Assembly: GCF_037893015.1 (NCBI RefSeq)
Contig: NC_133665.1
Location: 21,551,207 to 21,615,206 of the forward strand
Direction of reading: 5' to 3'
Length of the DNA stretch: 64,000 nucleotides
Source of the DNA: Macrotis lagotis
Taxonomy: Eukaryota; Chordata; Mammalia; Peramelemorphia; Peramelidae
This document shows, piece by piece, positions 10,470-20,162 of this stretch (its first letter is position 1; every line of letters starts with the position of its first letter). Both the position numbers and the translations under genes were made by a program. The notes beneath the pieces were generated by a model. The model had not been told where the DNA came from. It made no database searches and saw nothing but the letters and a program-made list of their open reading frames with translations.

Positions 10470-11090
10470 ATGAACCTGTAAATAGCACAATCATTCTGGA
10501 GAGCAATTTGGAACATACATAGACACAAAAAAAGTGCACACTTTGACTCAACTATAGCACTGCCAGGCTATACCCAAAGGAGATCAAAGAAAGAAAAAAA
10601 AAACATCTTTTATGTACAAAAATGTTCTAACAGCTCTTTTGTTAGTAGCCAAAAAAAGAAACTGAGATGATGTTGAACAATTGAGAAATGGTTGAATAAC
10701 TTGTGATATATGAATATGATGAAGTACCCTATTGTGTTGTAAGAAATTATGATTTCAAAAAGATATGGACAGGGGTGGCTAGATGGCACAGTGGATAGAG
10801 CACTGGTCCTGGAGTCAGGAGTACCTGAATTCAAATATGGCCTCAGACACTTAATAATTACCTAGCTGTGTGGTCTTGGGCAAGCCACTTAACCCTATTG
10901 CCTTGCAAAAACTAAAAAAAAAAAAAAGGTATGGACAGATATGGACAGACATATGAGCTGTTGCAGAGCAAAGTGAGTGAAAAGAGAAATAATTTATATT
11001 CTAATATCATTATTAGAAGAATGAACAATTTCAAAGCCTTTTATAAACTCATGAAAACTGAAATGAACAAAGCTAGAACAAATTAACAAT
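10470..11090 (+). mobile_element. L1 ORF2 3' end, interrupted by a SINE
   Basis: 'tcattctggagagcaatttg', 'ggagatcaaagaaagaaaa' and 'aatggttgaataacttgtga' continue the L1 order, broken at 10772-10927 by a SINE. The L1 tail resumes with 'agctgttgcagagcaaagtg'. The L1 is therefore older than the SINE. Copy B is near 56540-57160. Confidence 0.7.
10772..10927 (+). mobile_element. Marsupial SINE inserted in L1, sense
   Basis: Full head-to-tail copy ending in a 15-A run. 'tatggacag' occurs immediately before and just after it, consistent with target-site duplication. Copy B (56842-56998) has one more A. Confidence 0.9.
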
Positions 11091-11096
11091 ATTACT

Positions 11097-11246
11097 GGGG
11101 CAGCTAGGTGGCACAGTGGATAGAGTACCAGCCCTGGAGTCAAGTGGACTTGAGTTCAAATATGTCCTCAGACACACTAATTGCTTAGCTGTGTGACCTT
11201 GGGCAAATTACTTAACCCCATTGCCTTAAATAAAATTAAAAAATAA
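11097..11246 (+). mobile_element. Marsupial SINE, sense
   Basis: 'ggggcagctaggtggcacag' to 'cttaaccccattgcctt', followed by an A/T-rich tail. Flanks 'aattaacaatatt' and 'aattaacagtact' look like an aged target-site duplication. Copy B is at 57167-57316. Confidence 0.9.
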
Positions 11247-11507
11247 GTTTAAAATTATAAAAAAATTAACAGTACTATTAAAAGATACCATGAAAGTTGT
11301 AATAACAATAATCAACACAATCCTATGACTATTCTTAATTTCAGAGGAATGATAATGAAATATGGTATCCAATACAAGGAGAAATGGATTTAATGTGCAC
11401 TGTAAATTTTAGATATTTTTGTGTGCCATTGAAGGAGTTTGTTTTACTTGACTTTGTGTATTTGTTAAAAGAATTAAAAAAAATTTTAATCCCAGTGGTG
11501 AAAGGGG

Positions 11508-11558
11508 CTGATGATGATGATGATGATGATGATGATAATAATAATAATAATAATAATG
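11508..11558. repeat. (GAT)n(AAT)n trinucleotide microsatellite
   Basis: Pure GAT units run into AAT units. Both strands give spurious ORFs with poly-Asp/poly-Asn or poly-Ser/poly-Leu runs. Same length in copy B (about 57578-57628). Confidence 0.95.
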
Positions 11559-11691
11559 TTTGTCCTTCAGAGAGGTCATGCCATGACAAGCACATGAAAT
11601 GGATTTGAGTGAGGGGAGTGCTAAGTCACCAGTCTCACTTTCTCCTCCAGAGCCATCTGGGTCAAGTGGTCAGATAAGAATCAGGACAACT
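11558..11691 (+). repeat. Dispersed SINE-like repeat, truncated by a SINE
   Basis: 'gtttgtccttcagagaggtc', 'atttgagtgaggggagtgct' and 'ctcctccagagccatctggg' repeat the left part of 6661-6960. The young SINE at 11692 cuts it. Copy B is about 57628-57761. Confidence 0.65.
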
Positions 11692-11849
11692 GGGGGCAGC
11701 TAGGTGGTGTAGTGGATAAAGCACCAGCCTTGGAGTCAGGAGTACCTGGGTTTAAATCCGGTCTCAGACACTTATAAATTACCTAGCTGTGTGGCCTTGG
11801 GCAAGCCACTTAACCCCATCTGCCTTGCAAAAACCTAAAAAAAAAAAAA
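11692..11849 (+). mobile_element. Marsupial SINE, sense
   Basis: Complete copy with the 'cttgcaaaaacctaaaaa' tail. Copy B (57762-57920) carries T for C at 11759 and one extra A in the tail. Confidence 0.92.
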
Positions 11850-12019
11850 TTAATGATCAAACTTTTGCAAACCATGTGTCTTAAAAGTCAATTTTTCTGA
11901 GCATCAGCTTCCCAACAAAAAGGTAAAGTATTTTAAAATCTGCAATTGGAGAACATTAGTAGCTTCAGAGACCCTTTTAAAAAGTCACAATGCAATATTT
12001 TGATAAGATCCATCCCTAG

Positions 12020-12200
12020 AATCTCTGAATTTGGAAGAGGCCTAGGAAATCACAGATTTAAAATAAGAAGAGGTCAGCTAATTCAGCTCTGTCATTTTAG
12101 AAATGAGGAAGTTAAGGCCAAGTAGGCTCAGCTTAAGTCACTGACTCAGTTTAAGTCACTGACTGTCACCTTGTCAGAGGCAGGATTTGAAACCAAGTGA
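12020..12200 (+). repeat. MIR-like fragment
   Basis: 'tttggaagaggcctaggaaa', 'agaaatgaggaagttaaggc', 'cagaggcaggatttgaaacc' is the MIR layout. The next 110 bases (12232-12345) belong to another old family also seen at 39832-40000 and 41310-41505. Confidence 0.6.
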
Positions 12201-12231
12201 TCTTGTTCTTCAATCAATGCATTTTCCACTC

Positions 12232-12345
12232 AAAAGGTCATGTAGTCCGATTCATACTTGTACAGAAATTTGTGAAGAAAGGTTATCTGGCATCTACTTA
12301 AAGACCTCTAATGAAGAGGAATTCATTACTTTCTGATAGAGCAAT
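12232..12345 (+). repeat. Old dispersed repeat ('acttaaagacctctaatgaa' family)
   Basis: 'aaaggtcatgtagtccgatt', then 'ctacttaaagacctctaatg' and 'aggaattcattac'. The same order appears at 39832-40000 and 41310-41505. Family name not recognised. Copy B is near 58303-58416. Confidence 0.5.
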
Positions 12346-12349
12346 AGTG

Positions 12350-13040
12350 AAAATTAGCTTGAGTATCTTAAGAAGATAGGAATGCAATTGTCAAGTTAGC
12401 ATAAATGATAATGTAGTGAAAATAATTTATATTACCTTAATAAGAGAGTTTATCAACTTACTATAACAGATTCCATTTTAGGATTGAGCTGATTTGAGTA
12501 AACTGTTTTTAAATAATAAAGAAATGCCTTTGTGATATGATCTAGTAAGCTATATGTGAATGTTATTAAACAACTGATAAACAAATATTGACCTTGCGAC
12601 AAAACAAACCACCAATGAAAAAGTATTAAAAACAACTTTATCAGTGATTTTGAAGAAAACTTAGGAACACCCATAGCCAAAAGTAGAAAAACCTACCTAA
12701 TAGTCCAGGCTGCAGTCTGCTCATGGGGCATGATGAGAGCTGACTCCTGTGATCCCCACACTTGAGACTCAGGCAAGTCGGTGTAGGGTATTATTGATTG
12801 GTTGACTGAGCTTTGACAATGACAGAGAGAAGCACTTTTTCTCTGATATCCAACTGGGAAACATGTTCAGTTCCATATGAAGTATGCTTAAAGAAAGCTC
12901 TAAGAGGACAGGTTAGTGATGTGTTTTTATATAGAATTATTTGCATGCTTTGATTAATCAAGTTTGTAAGCATTGAAAAGTGTAATTCCAAGTTGCTTCT
13001 ATCAGTATATGTATAATTGGTTATACCCTGGCAGAAATGT
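12350..13040. other. No recognised feature
   Basis: AT-rich sequence without an exon or repeat that I can name. The 75- and 97-codon minus-strand ORFs have no domain features, and the latter differs between copies only by chance SNPs. Copy B is 58421-59111. Confidence 0.45.
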
Positions 13041-13059
13041 AGGTTACAACTCTCGTCAT

Positions 13060-13380
13060 TGTTTTGTTGTTGATGTTCAGTCATATCTGTGAGCCCATTT
13101 GGGGTTTTCTTCTCTTTTTAAATTTTTTATTTATGGCAGTGGGGTTAAGTGACTTGCCCAAGGTCACATAGCTAGGTCTGAGCTAAGTGTCTGAGGCTGG
13201 ATTTGAACTCAGGTCCTTCTGACTCTAGGGTTCTATCCACTATGCCACCTAGCTGCCCCTATTTGGGGTTTTCTTGGCAAAGATACTAGAGTGGTTTGAC
13301 ATTTCCTTCTCCAGCTCATTTTAAAGTTGAGGAATTGAGGCAGAGTTAAGTGATTTAGGCAGCTCTAATAACCAGAAGGG
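13060..13380 (-). mobile_element. Long-form marsupial SINE, antisense, split by a younger SINE
   Basis: 'tgttgttgatgttcagtcat' and 'gagcccatttggggttttct' on the left continue on the right as 'tcttggcaaagatactagag' and 'catttccttctccagctcat'. This is the reverse complement of the long SINE, interrupted at 13112-13260. Copy B is near 59131-59451. Confidence 0.85.
13112..13260 (-). mobile_element. Young SINE nested in older SINE, 15-bp target-site duplication
   Basis: Flanked by exact ATTTGGGGTTTTCTT at 13097-13111 and 13261-13275. Antisense copy from the T-rich tail to 'ccacctagctgcccct'. Copy B is 59183-59331, with repeats at 59168-59182 and 59332-59346. Confidence 0.93.
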
Positions 13381-14224
13381 TTTTTCCTTACTCTGAATTT
13401 AAAGCTGCATCTTTTCTACTTCTACTCATTTGTTTTTTGTTTTTGATAGTTACCCAGGTTGTACATATCTCTTCTGAAGGTAAATTTGCCTTTGGGTCTG
13501 CCTGCCCTCCTCCCTGCTGACTCTTTGACTCTGAATACCTCAACTTGATCTGTGAGCCTTGGAATTTACATCACTTTGATCTAGGGACATTTTGCAACTT
13601 TCCTAAACTTGCAGAGACCATCTAATCTCCCTTAAAGATTAAATGTTCTCTTTTCCCACCCTCCCTGAATTGCTCCAAGCCTGAACAAACCCTGTTATTA
13701 CTCAATCACCAACTTCACTTAAGGGTCATCCTTGCCTCAGGTCTGTCACTTACAAGTGAGTCTGGCTTGATTGGACCTGGCTAAGGCCTGGCTGGTTCCT
13801 ACCCTGGCCCACCTCAATCAAAAACACTAGAAAAATAGTCAATGAAATAAGTACAGGAGGGTAAGTTCTGCAACCAAGAGCAGGAAATGTCACATGGTAT
13901 CACTAGATATATGATGATTAAATATCCTGGGGTCAAATGAAACTGAATGCTTGAAAGATTAGCTTTTAACCATCTATAACTGTTATAAAATTCAAAATAC
14001 ATTGTACAGCATTGTGAGCAATGGTGAAATAAGTTCTGGGTCCTGATCTTCTCTACCATCTCCTACTAATAAATATAATAACAATAATAAAAATGATAAA
14101 GAGGATAATAATTTTAAAAATACACTCTTGAGGATTTGGGGCTTCCTCATAGTTTAATTATAAATTGACTTTTCTTCTGACTTGATACAATGCAGACTCT
14201 TAGAAATTTTTGATAATAATGAGT

Positions 14225-14905
14225 ATTTATTGAGTGCCTACTAGGTCCTAGGGATTGGAGAACAAAGCCTAAAACAGTCCATACTTGCAACTGCTTTTAT
14301 TTTAACTATATATATACATACATATATATATATATATATATTTCTATATATATATATAAACATTTATAGCACAAATATACAATGATTAAAAGCAAATATA
14401 TAAAAAGTGGTGAAATACAATGTGTCTGAAAGGGAGGGTACAAGTAGCAGGGCAATCAGGAAAGGCCTCATGCAAAAGATGGTATCTGAGAAGGAAGAGA
14501 AAAACTAGTGTATTCCAGTCAAGGCAAAGTTGCTTCCAAAGTATCCTGTGTTATGGAACAACAAAGAGAAATCCAGGTTGTCAGAAGAAATGCTATAAGG
14601 TTGGAAAGATCATTTGGGGCCAAGCTGTGTAATGTTTTAAAAGCTAAATAGAGGAGTTTATAGTTTATCCTAGGGGTAAAAGGAAGACCATAGAATTGTC
14701 TGGATAGGGGAATCCATGGTCAAATTCATACTTAGGGAAATTACTTTAGTAGCACTATGTAAGACAGAATAAAATGGTGAGAAACTTGAGATAGGAAGAC
14801 CAATTAGGAAGCTGTTGCAATGATCTAGGAGAAAGGTGATGAAGGCCTAATCTAAGTTAGTAATATGTGAGTGGATATAAGGGGTCATCTGTGACCAGTA
14901 GTCTG
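14225..14905 (+). repeat. Ancient interspersed repeat (same family as 8865-9560)
   Basis: 'gagtatttattgagtgccta', 'ggaaaggcctcatgcaaaag', 'ttggggccaagctgtgtaat', 'aggaagctgttgcaatgatc', with a TA microsatellite at 14306-14357 inserted. The 70-codon ORF here is repeat-derived. Copy B is about 60296-60978. Confidence 0.55.
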
Positions 14906-14944
14906 AAGCTGCAAAAAATGAATTAATGTACTGGAAATGCATGA

Positions 14945-15370
14945 GCAAAAGTGAACTAATTATCTTCCCTCAAAACCTATCCACCTCCAGGTTTCCTTAT
15001 TTCTGTTGAGGGCACCACTGTTTCCCCAGTCACTCAAATTTGGAACCTCAGAGTCATCTACAACTTCTTACCTTCCCTTATCCACAAATCAAATTACTTG
15101 CCACACCTTGTCATTTCTATCTGAGCAACAAACATCCCCCTTCTCTCCTGTGGGGCACCACCGTGGTTCAACCCATCACCACCTCTCATTGAGACTATTG
15201 AAACAGTCTCTAAATTGGACTCCCTGCCTCAAATTTCTCGACTCTCTAATATATCCTCAACACAGCTGGTAAAGATATAGTCTATTAAATCCAGTATTAA
15301 ATAGAAACTCACTTGGTTGGCATTTAAAGCCCTTCTCAAGCTGGCTAGAGAGTTTTTGGATTCTGCTTGG
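14945..15370 (+). repeat. L2 LINE 3' fragment
   Basis: 'attgagactattgaaacagt', 'ggactccctgcctcaaattt', 'ttggcatttaaagcccttct', 'caagctgg' are L2 ORF2 3'-end blocks. The 88-codon ORF (15006-15272) lies in it and is not a host gene. Copy B is about 61018-61443. Confidence 0.7.
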
Positions 15371-15639
15371 TTTCCCAAAAATATCTGTTACGCACTGTTG
15401 GGAGGAGGGGGGATAACTTTGGTGTCGTTTACTGGTAGGCATTGTTCCAAAAGTGAGAAGTCTCCTATTTAGAAAATCAGAGGAGTTAAACTCAAAAAGA
15501 AATAAAGATCACTAAATTATACATAAGGATTCCTGAGGGCTACATATTGGCTTAGAAAACCACATAGTAACATTAACTGTTTTGTTATATTTTTATTTAT
15601 TTTGTCAAATATTTCTCAAATGATATCTTTGGGAGTGTC

Positions 15640-15860
15640 CTGGGTCATGTGCTTGACATCTTTGCTGTAGAAATTTGCTTTATATATGTTTTATATGATT
15701 GCATATGTATAGATTATATCAGAATGCTTGCCAATCTTCTTGCCAAGGGGAAAGAGGGAGAAAAAGTTGGAAGTCAAGATCTTATATTTTAAAAAATGAA
15801 TGTTGAAAATTGTCTTTACACATAATTGGAAAAAATAAAATACTATTTTTTTAAAAGACA
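15640..15860 (+). mobile_element. L1 3' end, sense
   Basis: 'tatatcagaatgcttgccaa', 'ggggaaagagggagaaaaag', 'cacataattggaaaaaataa' and an A-rich end match the marsupial L1 3' terminus. Copy B is about 61713-61933. Confidence 0.75.
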
Positions 15861-16779
15861 AAAAAATATCCACTTCATCTGAAAACGAATCTTGACAAGT
15901 CTCAAATAATTTAGGACACAAAGATTCATATCTCAGAATCTTCCAAATTGTCAGCGGTGTCAGAGGAGGCCAGGGTAACTAGTAAAGGGCAATTTTGGTG
16001 TTATGGCTGTAGTTTAGGTCAAAAGCAGGAAAGAGAAAATCTCCAGTCTTGGAGATGAAAATAGGAGCTCTTGGTTTGACTAGGAAAGTCAAAGTTATAA
16101 ACAAAGAAACTCTCCAAGTTATGAGTAAAGCATTCAAAAGAAATTACTAGATTGTCTTTGAGGGCAAAGGGGTTTCTTCTGGGCATTTTCATCTTTTAAA
16201 AATATCTTCAAGCTTTATGGACTCAAAGTTCAAATTCTGACCTTTGACTCCAAAATACTTGTAGGTTCAGAAGGTTCAGAATTTCATAATTCTGATCCAG
16301 ATACATTTCAACAATATCTTCTAGTATCTGTGGAAAATCTTATCATGACCAGAAAAGATTTCCTTTTCTTAAGTTTCCTTTCATTTTTCTTTTAATATTA
16401 AATGAGTTCTGAGAAAATAAAAGCAGGCTCAGTGCAGTTCTCCTTTTGGTTAAACAAAAATAATGAGATTCCTTCTACAAAAGATATCTGTTTGAGTCAT
16501 AATACTATGGAGACCTTATTACATATTGTACTTATGACTTTGGTTTATGTTTCTCAACTGCAATAAGAATCTCATGATAACTGAACCATTTTCTCACTTT
16601 TATTCATTCACTTCCCCCAGGATATAAGAAGGTTTTAAGAAAATTGGTCACGCAGATTAGCTAGACTTCCCCTGAAGCATTCAGAAAGCCAAAAATAGAA
16701 AGACCCTGACTGAAGTCCCCTTTAACTAAGTCACCCCAAAACAGTAAAATGAATCCAAAGTTCACTGAAGTTCTAAAGA
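15861..16779. other. 5' flank of the thioredoxin gene, no recognised repeat
   Basis: About 0.9 kb between the L1 3' end and the CRE-like pair, without a recognised mobile element. It is a relatively clean stretch for this window and a plausible promoter-proximal region. No CpG island. Copy B is 61934-62852. Confidence 0.5.
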
Positions 16780-16800
16780 TGACGTATGTGGTGATGTCAC
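16780..16800 (+). promoter_or_regulatory. CRE-like pair upstream of thioredoxin exon 1 (copy A)
   Basis: A TGACGT half-site at 16780-16785 is followed by TGATGTCAC at 16792-16800, giving an imperfect palindromic pair about 100-120 bases upstream of the ATG. CRE/CREM sites are common near the start of spermatid-expressed genes, which would suit TXNDC8. That link is inference. No TATA box or mapped start site is evident, and the spacing is not that of a canonical 8-bp CRE. Confidence 0.3.
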
Positions 16801-16900
16801 AGAAACCTCAAGCCTGACTACAATTACATAGGAACATACAATTCCCAGTGGTGGAAGTAGTGAACAAACAGCCTGCAGTTTGTTTCCTTTGGCAATCATT

Positions 16901-16921
16901 ATGCAGATCATTAAAAACATG
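16901..16921 (+). CDS. TXNDC8: Thioredoxin-family gene, first coding exon (copy A), probable TXNDC8
   Basis: Seven codons (MQIIKNM) end exactly at a GTAAGT splice donor (16922), phase 0. The start codon has an A at -3. Thioredoxin genes of mammals have just such a short first coding exon, and the next exon of the correct phase lies 2.9 kb downstream (19799-19903). The 'QII' start and the 'NEF' opening of exon 2 fit TXNDC8 (Sptrx-3, a spermatid/Golgi-acrosome thioredoxin) better than TXN. The TXNDC8 assignment is from memory of the family and was not checked by alignment. An identical exon lies at 62974-62994. The exon is too short to be found by ORF calling. It is supported by the splice site and by the partner exon. 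Confidence 0.75.
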
Positions 16922-17174
16922 GTAAGTATCTGGTTTGAGCAGCTGTTTCTTAAAGACCTTTACTTTGGGTGATTTGCAGAAGAGAAAAGAGAAAGACTTT
17001 TAATAGACTTAAGGATGGTTTCTTAACTTAGTGCAGGAGTCAGTGATTCTCATGGAAATGCATGACCTAGGGCCTTTCACATAGCATAGCCCTCAAATAT
17101 CTTTTACATTGAATTGAATGCCTTTTTGAAGCTATTAATTATGTGGCAAAGATCAATAATCATAGTATCAAAGA

Positions 17175-17355
17175 AACTAGAGCTGGTAGGAACTTCAGAA
17201 ACAATATAGTCCAACTGTTTTCTTTAGCCAATAAGGAAACTGAGACCTGAATTGTTGTAGTGACTTGCCCCAGGTCATACAGGTAGCAGATGTCAAAGAC
17301 AGCATTCAAATATGGGTCCTCTGATTCCAGACTCAGGATTTCTTCCACTATATAT
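17175..17355 (+). repeat. MIR fragment in thioredoxin intron 1
   Basis: 'agagctggtaggaacttcag', 'ccaataaggaaactgagacc', 'gtgacttgccccaggtcata', 'tgggtcctctgattccagac' give a nearly complete MIR layout. Copy B is about 63248-63428. Confidence 0.8.
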
Positions 17356-17659
17356 TTATTTTTGGTAGACTGTTCAGAAGAAATAATTCCCAAGAAAAGT
17401 ATCTGAGAAGTTAATTGCCCAATTGTAATTTTGTTTTTGTTTTTAACCTGGATTCCTACTGTGTCAAGTACATAAAGACTAGAACAGTGGAGTCTTGTTT
17501 TTGTTTCTCACAGCTAAAAGTGATTCCTTTATCTTCAAGTTTCTCAAAGCACTTTTCCTAGATCTTTCTTCCTTATTAGGTTATTGGTGTACATCTTTCC
17601 CTTGTTACCACCGCAACCACTACCACTACCATCTTCAAACTCCTCCATTCCCATCCCTA

Positions 17660-17790
17660 ACTAACTTGTAATAAGCTCTTTGAGATGTTGTATTTTCCAT
17701 GTTTACTTTTTGTAGTGCCTAGGCCCCAGTGCCCAGCATAATACATCTCACATATTTTTTTTGGTCTTGATCAATGATTTCATTAGTGTG
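17660..17790 (+). repeat. L2 3' tail
   Basis: 'ctaacttgtaataagctctt', 'gatgttgtatt', 'tagtgcctaggccccagtgc', 'ccagcata' follow the L2 end ('agctccttgag ... cagtgcctggcaca'). Copy B is about 63733-63863. Confidence 0.65.
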
Positions 17791-17954
17791 TGAGAACTCC
17801 CAGTCTGGAAAATCCATTCATCTGTACAGATAAGACATTCATCTGTAAATTATGGTTTTATAGAGTGCCTGAACCACTGAGAGATTTAATGATTAGCCTT
17901 TGCCTATACAGCTAGTATTTATTTATAGTATTATATATAGTTAGTACTATAACA

Positions 17955-18200
17955 TTACAGTAGTCTAGTGTTAGACTTGGAGTCAGAAAGACTTAAGTTC
18001 AAATATAATCTAAGGTACTCTGAATTGTGTGATTTGTGGAAAGTCACATTACTTTTCTTAGTTTCAGTTTCAAATGTCAATAATAATATCTACAGTATTT
18101 ACCTGGTAGGGTGGCAGTGAAGGCCAAATAAGATTGTGTAAAAAGTGCTTATAAAGTCAGGACTTAAAGTCAGGTCTTCAGGATTCCAAGACTGGTCCTC
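17955..18200 (+). mobile_element. Old marsupial SINE, sense, in intron 1
   Basis: 'tagtgttagacttggagtca', 'ttgtgtgatttgtggaaagt', 'agtttcagtttcaaatgtca', then 'ttacctggtagggtggcagt'. Highly diverged. Seen only in copy A because copy B leaves the window at 64000. Confidence 0.65.
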
Positions 18201-18409
18201 TCTCCACCATAATACACTGCTTCTCCTAATGACCAATAAGTGATAAGCTCAACTAATTTGGGTGCAAATGCTAAAAGATCTGTTTTCAAAATCCTAGTTC
18301 CTACTGTTGGCTCTCTTTACTACTAATAATCCAAGAATCCTAAACACCATCTCCTCATGGCAATATTGACCACAATTATTTTGCCAAGTTCTCTTCCATA
18401 TCAAGGGAT

Positions 18410-18650
18410 ATTTGCTGTTGTTTTTGAGTTTCAGTCATGTTTGACTCTTCACAACCTTTTTGGGGGATTTTCTTGGTTAAGATGCTAAAGTGGCTTGCCA
18501 TTTTTTTCTCTAGTTCATTTTATAGATGAAGAAACTGAGGCAAATTAGGTTAAATGACTTGTCCAGAGTCATACAGCTAGATCGGATTTGAAGAAAAGGA
18601 GATGAGTCTTCCTAACATCAGGCCTAGCACTCAATTTTACCTAACTGTTG
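18410..18650 (-). mobile_element. Long-form marsupial SINE, antisense, in intron 1
   Basis: 'tttgactcttcacaaccttt', 'gggggattttcttggttaag', 'tagatgaagaaactgaggca', 'ttaaatgacttgtccagagt' is the reverse complement of the long SINE, diverged. Confidence 0.8.
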
Positions 18651-19471
18651 GGACACCTAACTTGGCAGTAACTCCTGTTTCATCCCCTTTGAAAAAGTCA
18701 ACGAATAAGTGTTTTGAGTACTATCTCTGAAAGATCATGCATGGTCTTTCATGAACAAGGAAATAGAGGGTTATTGCTTCTGATTTTTACCTCTGTTTCT
18801 TCAGTTTCATATTTTTCTGATTTCTTTGGGAAATTACATTGATTTTAAGTCTAACTAGCGTTGTTAGGAAGAACAAGGACCTTTTGTTCCCTGGATCTAT
18901 ATGAAACTTATCAAGGTTAAGGAAATCTGACTTATATTAATAGCAAAGGTCATTTATTAATTAGGAATTCCAGTCATAAAGGAGTAGGGTTTTAGTAGAT
19001 GCATTTAAAAATTCTTTTTCTACAAATTCATGGAGTCAGTTAAAACATATATGAGTCCTGGGAAAATGTTCAAATTCATGGTATTCATTAACTGCCATTT
19101 TCCTGATAGAACAAAAAAAGAAATATATAAATGACCCAAAGTATTAGATCTGTTCTCTTTTAGATCTTTGTTACATATTGGTACATTTGACAAGCATGGG
19201 GAAAACAAGTGAAATTTGTTGAAGGAAAAAGTATAATATTAATCCTATTTGCAAAATTGTGGCAATATTATGTAGTTGTTAGTATACTCCAAGTTTTGGG
19301 GCCCTGTCCTGCTATCAATATACATTTACTATGGACACTTTATGCAAGGATTTTACATACTAAGGTAAACAATAGGTACAAAAATTATGAGTTATAGGCT
19401 AGGTGAGTCATATTACCTTGTGGCCATCGATTTTCTCATTTGTAAAATAATGATCTCTCAAGTTCTTTCCC

Positions 19472-19720
19472 CAGTGGCAGCTAGGTGGTAGTGTGGATAG
19501 AGTGCCAGGTCTAGAGTCAGGAAGACTCATGTTCCTCACTTAAAACCTGGTCTCAGACATTTACTAGCTGTGTGATCTTTGGTAAGTCATTTAATTCTGC
19601 TTGCCTCAGTTTCCTTATCTGTACAAGTTGGAGAAGAAAATGGCAAGCTGCTTCACTGTCTTTGTCAAGAAAATCCCAAATGGACTCATGAAGAGACAAG
19701 CAAGACTGAAATGATTAAAG
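19472..19720 (+). mobile_element. Long-form marsupial SINE just upstream of exon 2
   Basis: 'agtggcagctaggtggtagt', 'tagctgtgtgatctttggta', 'cctcagtttccttatctgta', 'caaatggactcatgaagaga', 'actgaaatgatt'. It ends about 80 bases before the exon 2 acceptor. Confidence 0.85.
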
Positions 19721-19798
19721 TCCCTTCCTTTAGTTCCTCAATTCTATGACTCATGCATAGTTACTAAACATATTTACTCATTTCTGTGCTTATTTCAG

Positions 19799-19903
19799 AA
19801 TGAATTTGAGAACTTTCTCAAGAAAGCTGGTTCCAAACTTGTTGTTGTTGACTTCTCAGCAAAATGGTGTGGTCCATGTAAAAGAATTGGCCCTGTTGTT
19901 CAT
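19799..19903 (+). CDS. TXNDC8: Thioredoxin-family gene, second coding exon with WCGPC active site, probable TXNDC8
   Basis: A 105-nt exon between a 'tatttcag' acceptor and a GTAAGT donor (19904), phase 0 at both ends, encodes 35 residues. Joined to exon 1 it covers residues 8-42 of a classical thioredoxin: alpha-1, the beta strand KLVVVDFSA, and the redox motif WCGPCKR with cysteines at residues 31 and 34. The buried acid equivalent to Asp26 of thioredoxin is present at residue 25. The active site is intact, so the protein should act as a dithiol-disulfide reductase. 'CGPCKR' and 'NEFxxFL' point to TXNDC8, while TXN normally has K-M after the second cysteine. No exon 3 onward was found before 46 kb, and a gap starts 160 bases downstream. 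Copy B of this exon is expected outside the window. Confidence 0.9.
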
Positions 19904-19929
19904 GTAAGTATCACTAACCTCTGTCCTAA

Positions 19930-20062
19930 ATTTTTTTTTTAGGTCTTTGCAAGGCAAATGGGGTTAAGTGGCTTGCCCAAGGCCACACAGCTAGGTAATT
20001 ATTAAGTGTCTGAGGCTGGATTTGAATCCAGGTATTCCTGACTCCAGGGCCCGTGCTTTATA
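19930..20062 (-). mobile_element. Marsupial SINE, antisense, truncated by the assembly gap
   Basis: T-run, 'gtctttgcaaggcaaatggg', 'gcttgcccaaggccacacag', up to 'gggcccgtgctttata', then N. The expected final block (antisense SINE head) is missing, so the gap cuts a repeat. Repeats are where assemblies commonly break. Confidence 0.9.
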
Positions 20063-20162
20063 NNNNNNNNNNNNNNNNNNNNNNNNNNNNNNNNNNNNNN
20101 NNNNNNNNNNNNNNNNNNNNNNNNNNNNNNNNNNNNNNNNNNNNNNNNNNNNNNNNNNNNNN
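20063..20162. other. Assembly gap, 100 N
   Basis: Exactly 100 undefined bases, the usual placeholder for a gap of unknown size between joined contigs. The left edge falls inside an antisense SINE that lacks its last thirty or so bases. The sequence right of the gap does not complete that SINE. The true distance and even the adjacency of the two sides are therefore unproven. It is the only gap in the window, and it lies 160 bases after thioredoxin exon 2. Confidence 0.99.

Larger units (their letters stand above)
1..17927 (+). repeat. Copy A of a long direct duplication (part visible in window)
   Basis: This stretch matches 46076-64000 end to end in the same orientation. The coordinate offset drifts only between about 46069 and 46075 because of small indels. 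Substitutions I could place include T355/C46430, A2702/G48774, G3687/A49760, T3901/G49974, G4168/A50241, C5496/T51571, C11095/T57165, C11759/T57829, T13018/C59089, A13035/C59106, A14918/G60991, T16296/G62369, T16974/C63047, A17203/C63276 and A17516/G63589. Most length differences lie in homopolymers and short tandem repeats. The copy must extend left of the window, because base 1 already matches. On the right it should continue at least to the N gap at 20063. By-eye divergence is near 0.1 percent. Confidence 0.97.

Noticed and set aside
11341-11608. ORFs with poly-Asp/Asn or poly-Ser/Leu runs
   Set aside because: Products of the (GAT)n(AAT)n microsatellite, in both strands and both copies.
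14420-14632. Basic 70-codon ORF present in both copies
   Set aside because: It lies in an ancient repeat also seen at 8865-9560. Conservation between the copies only reflects the recent duplication.
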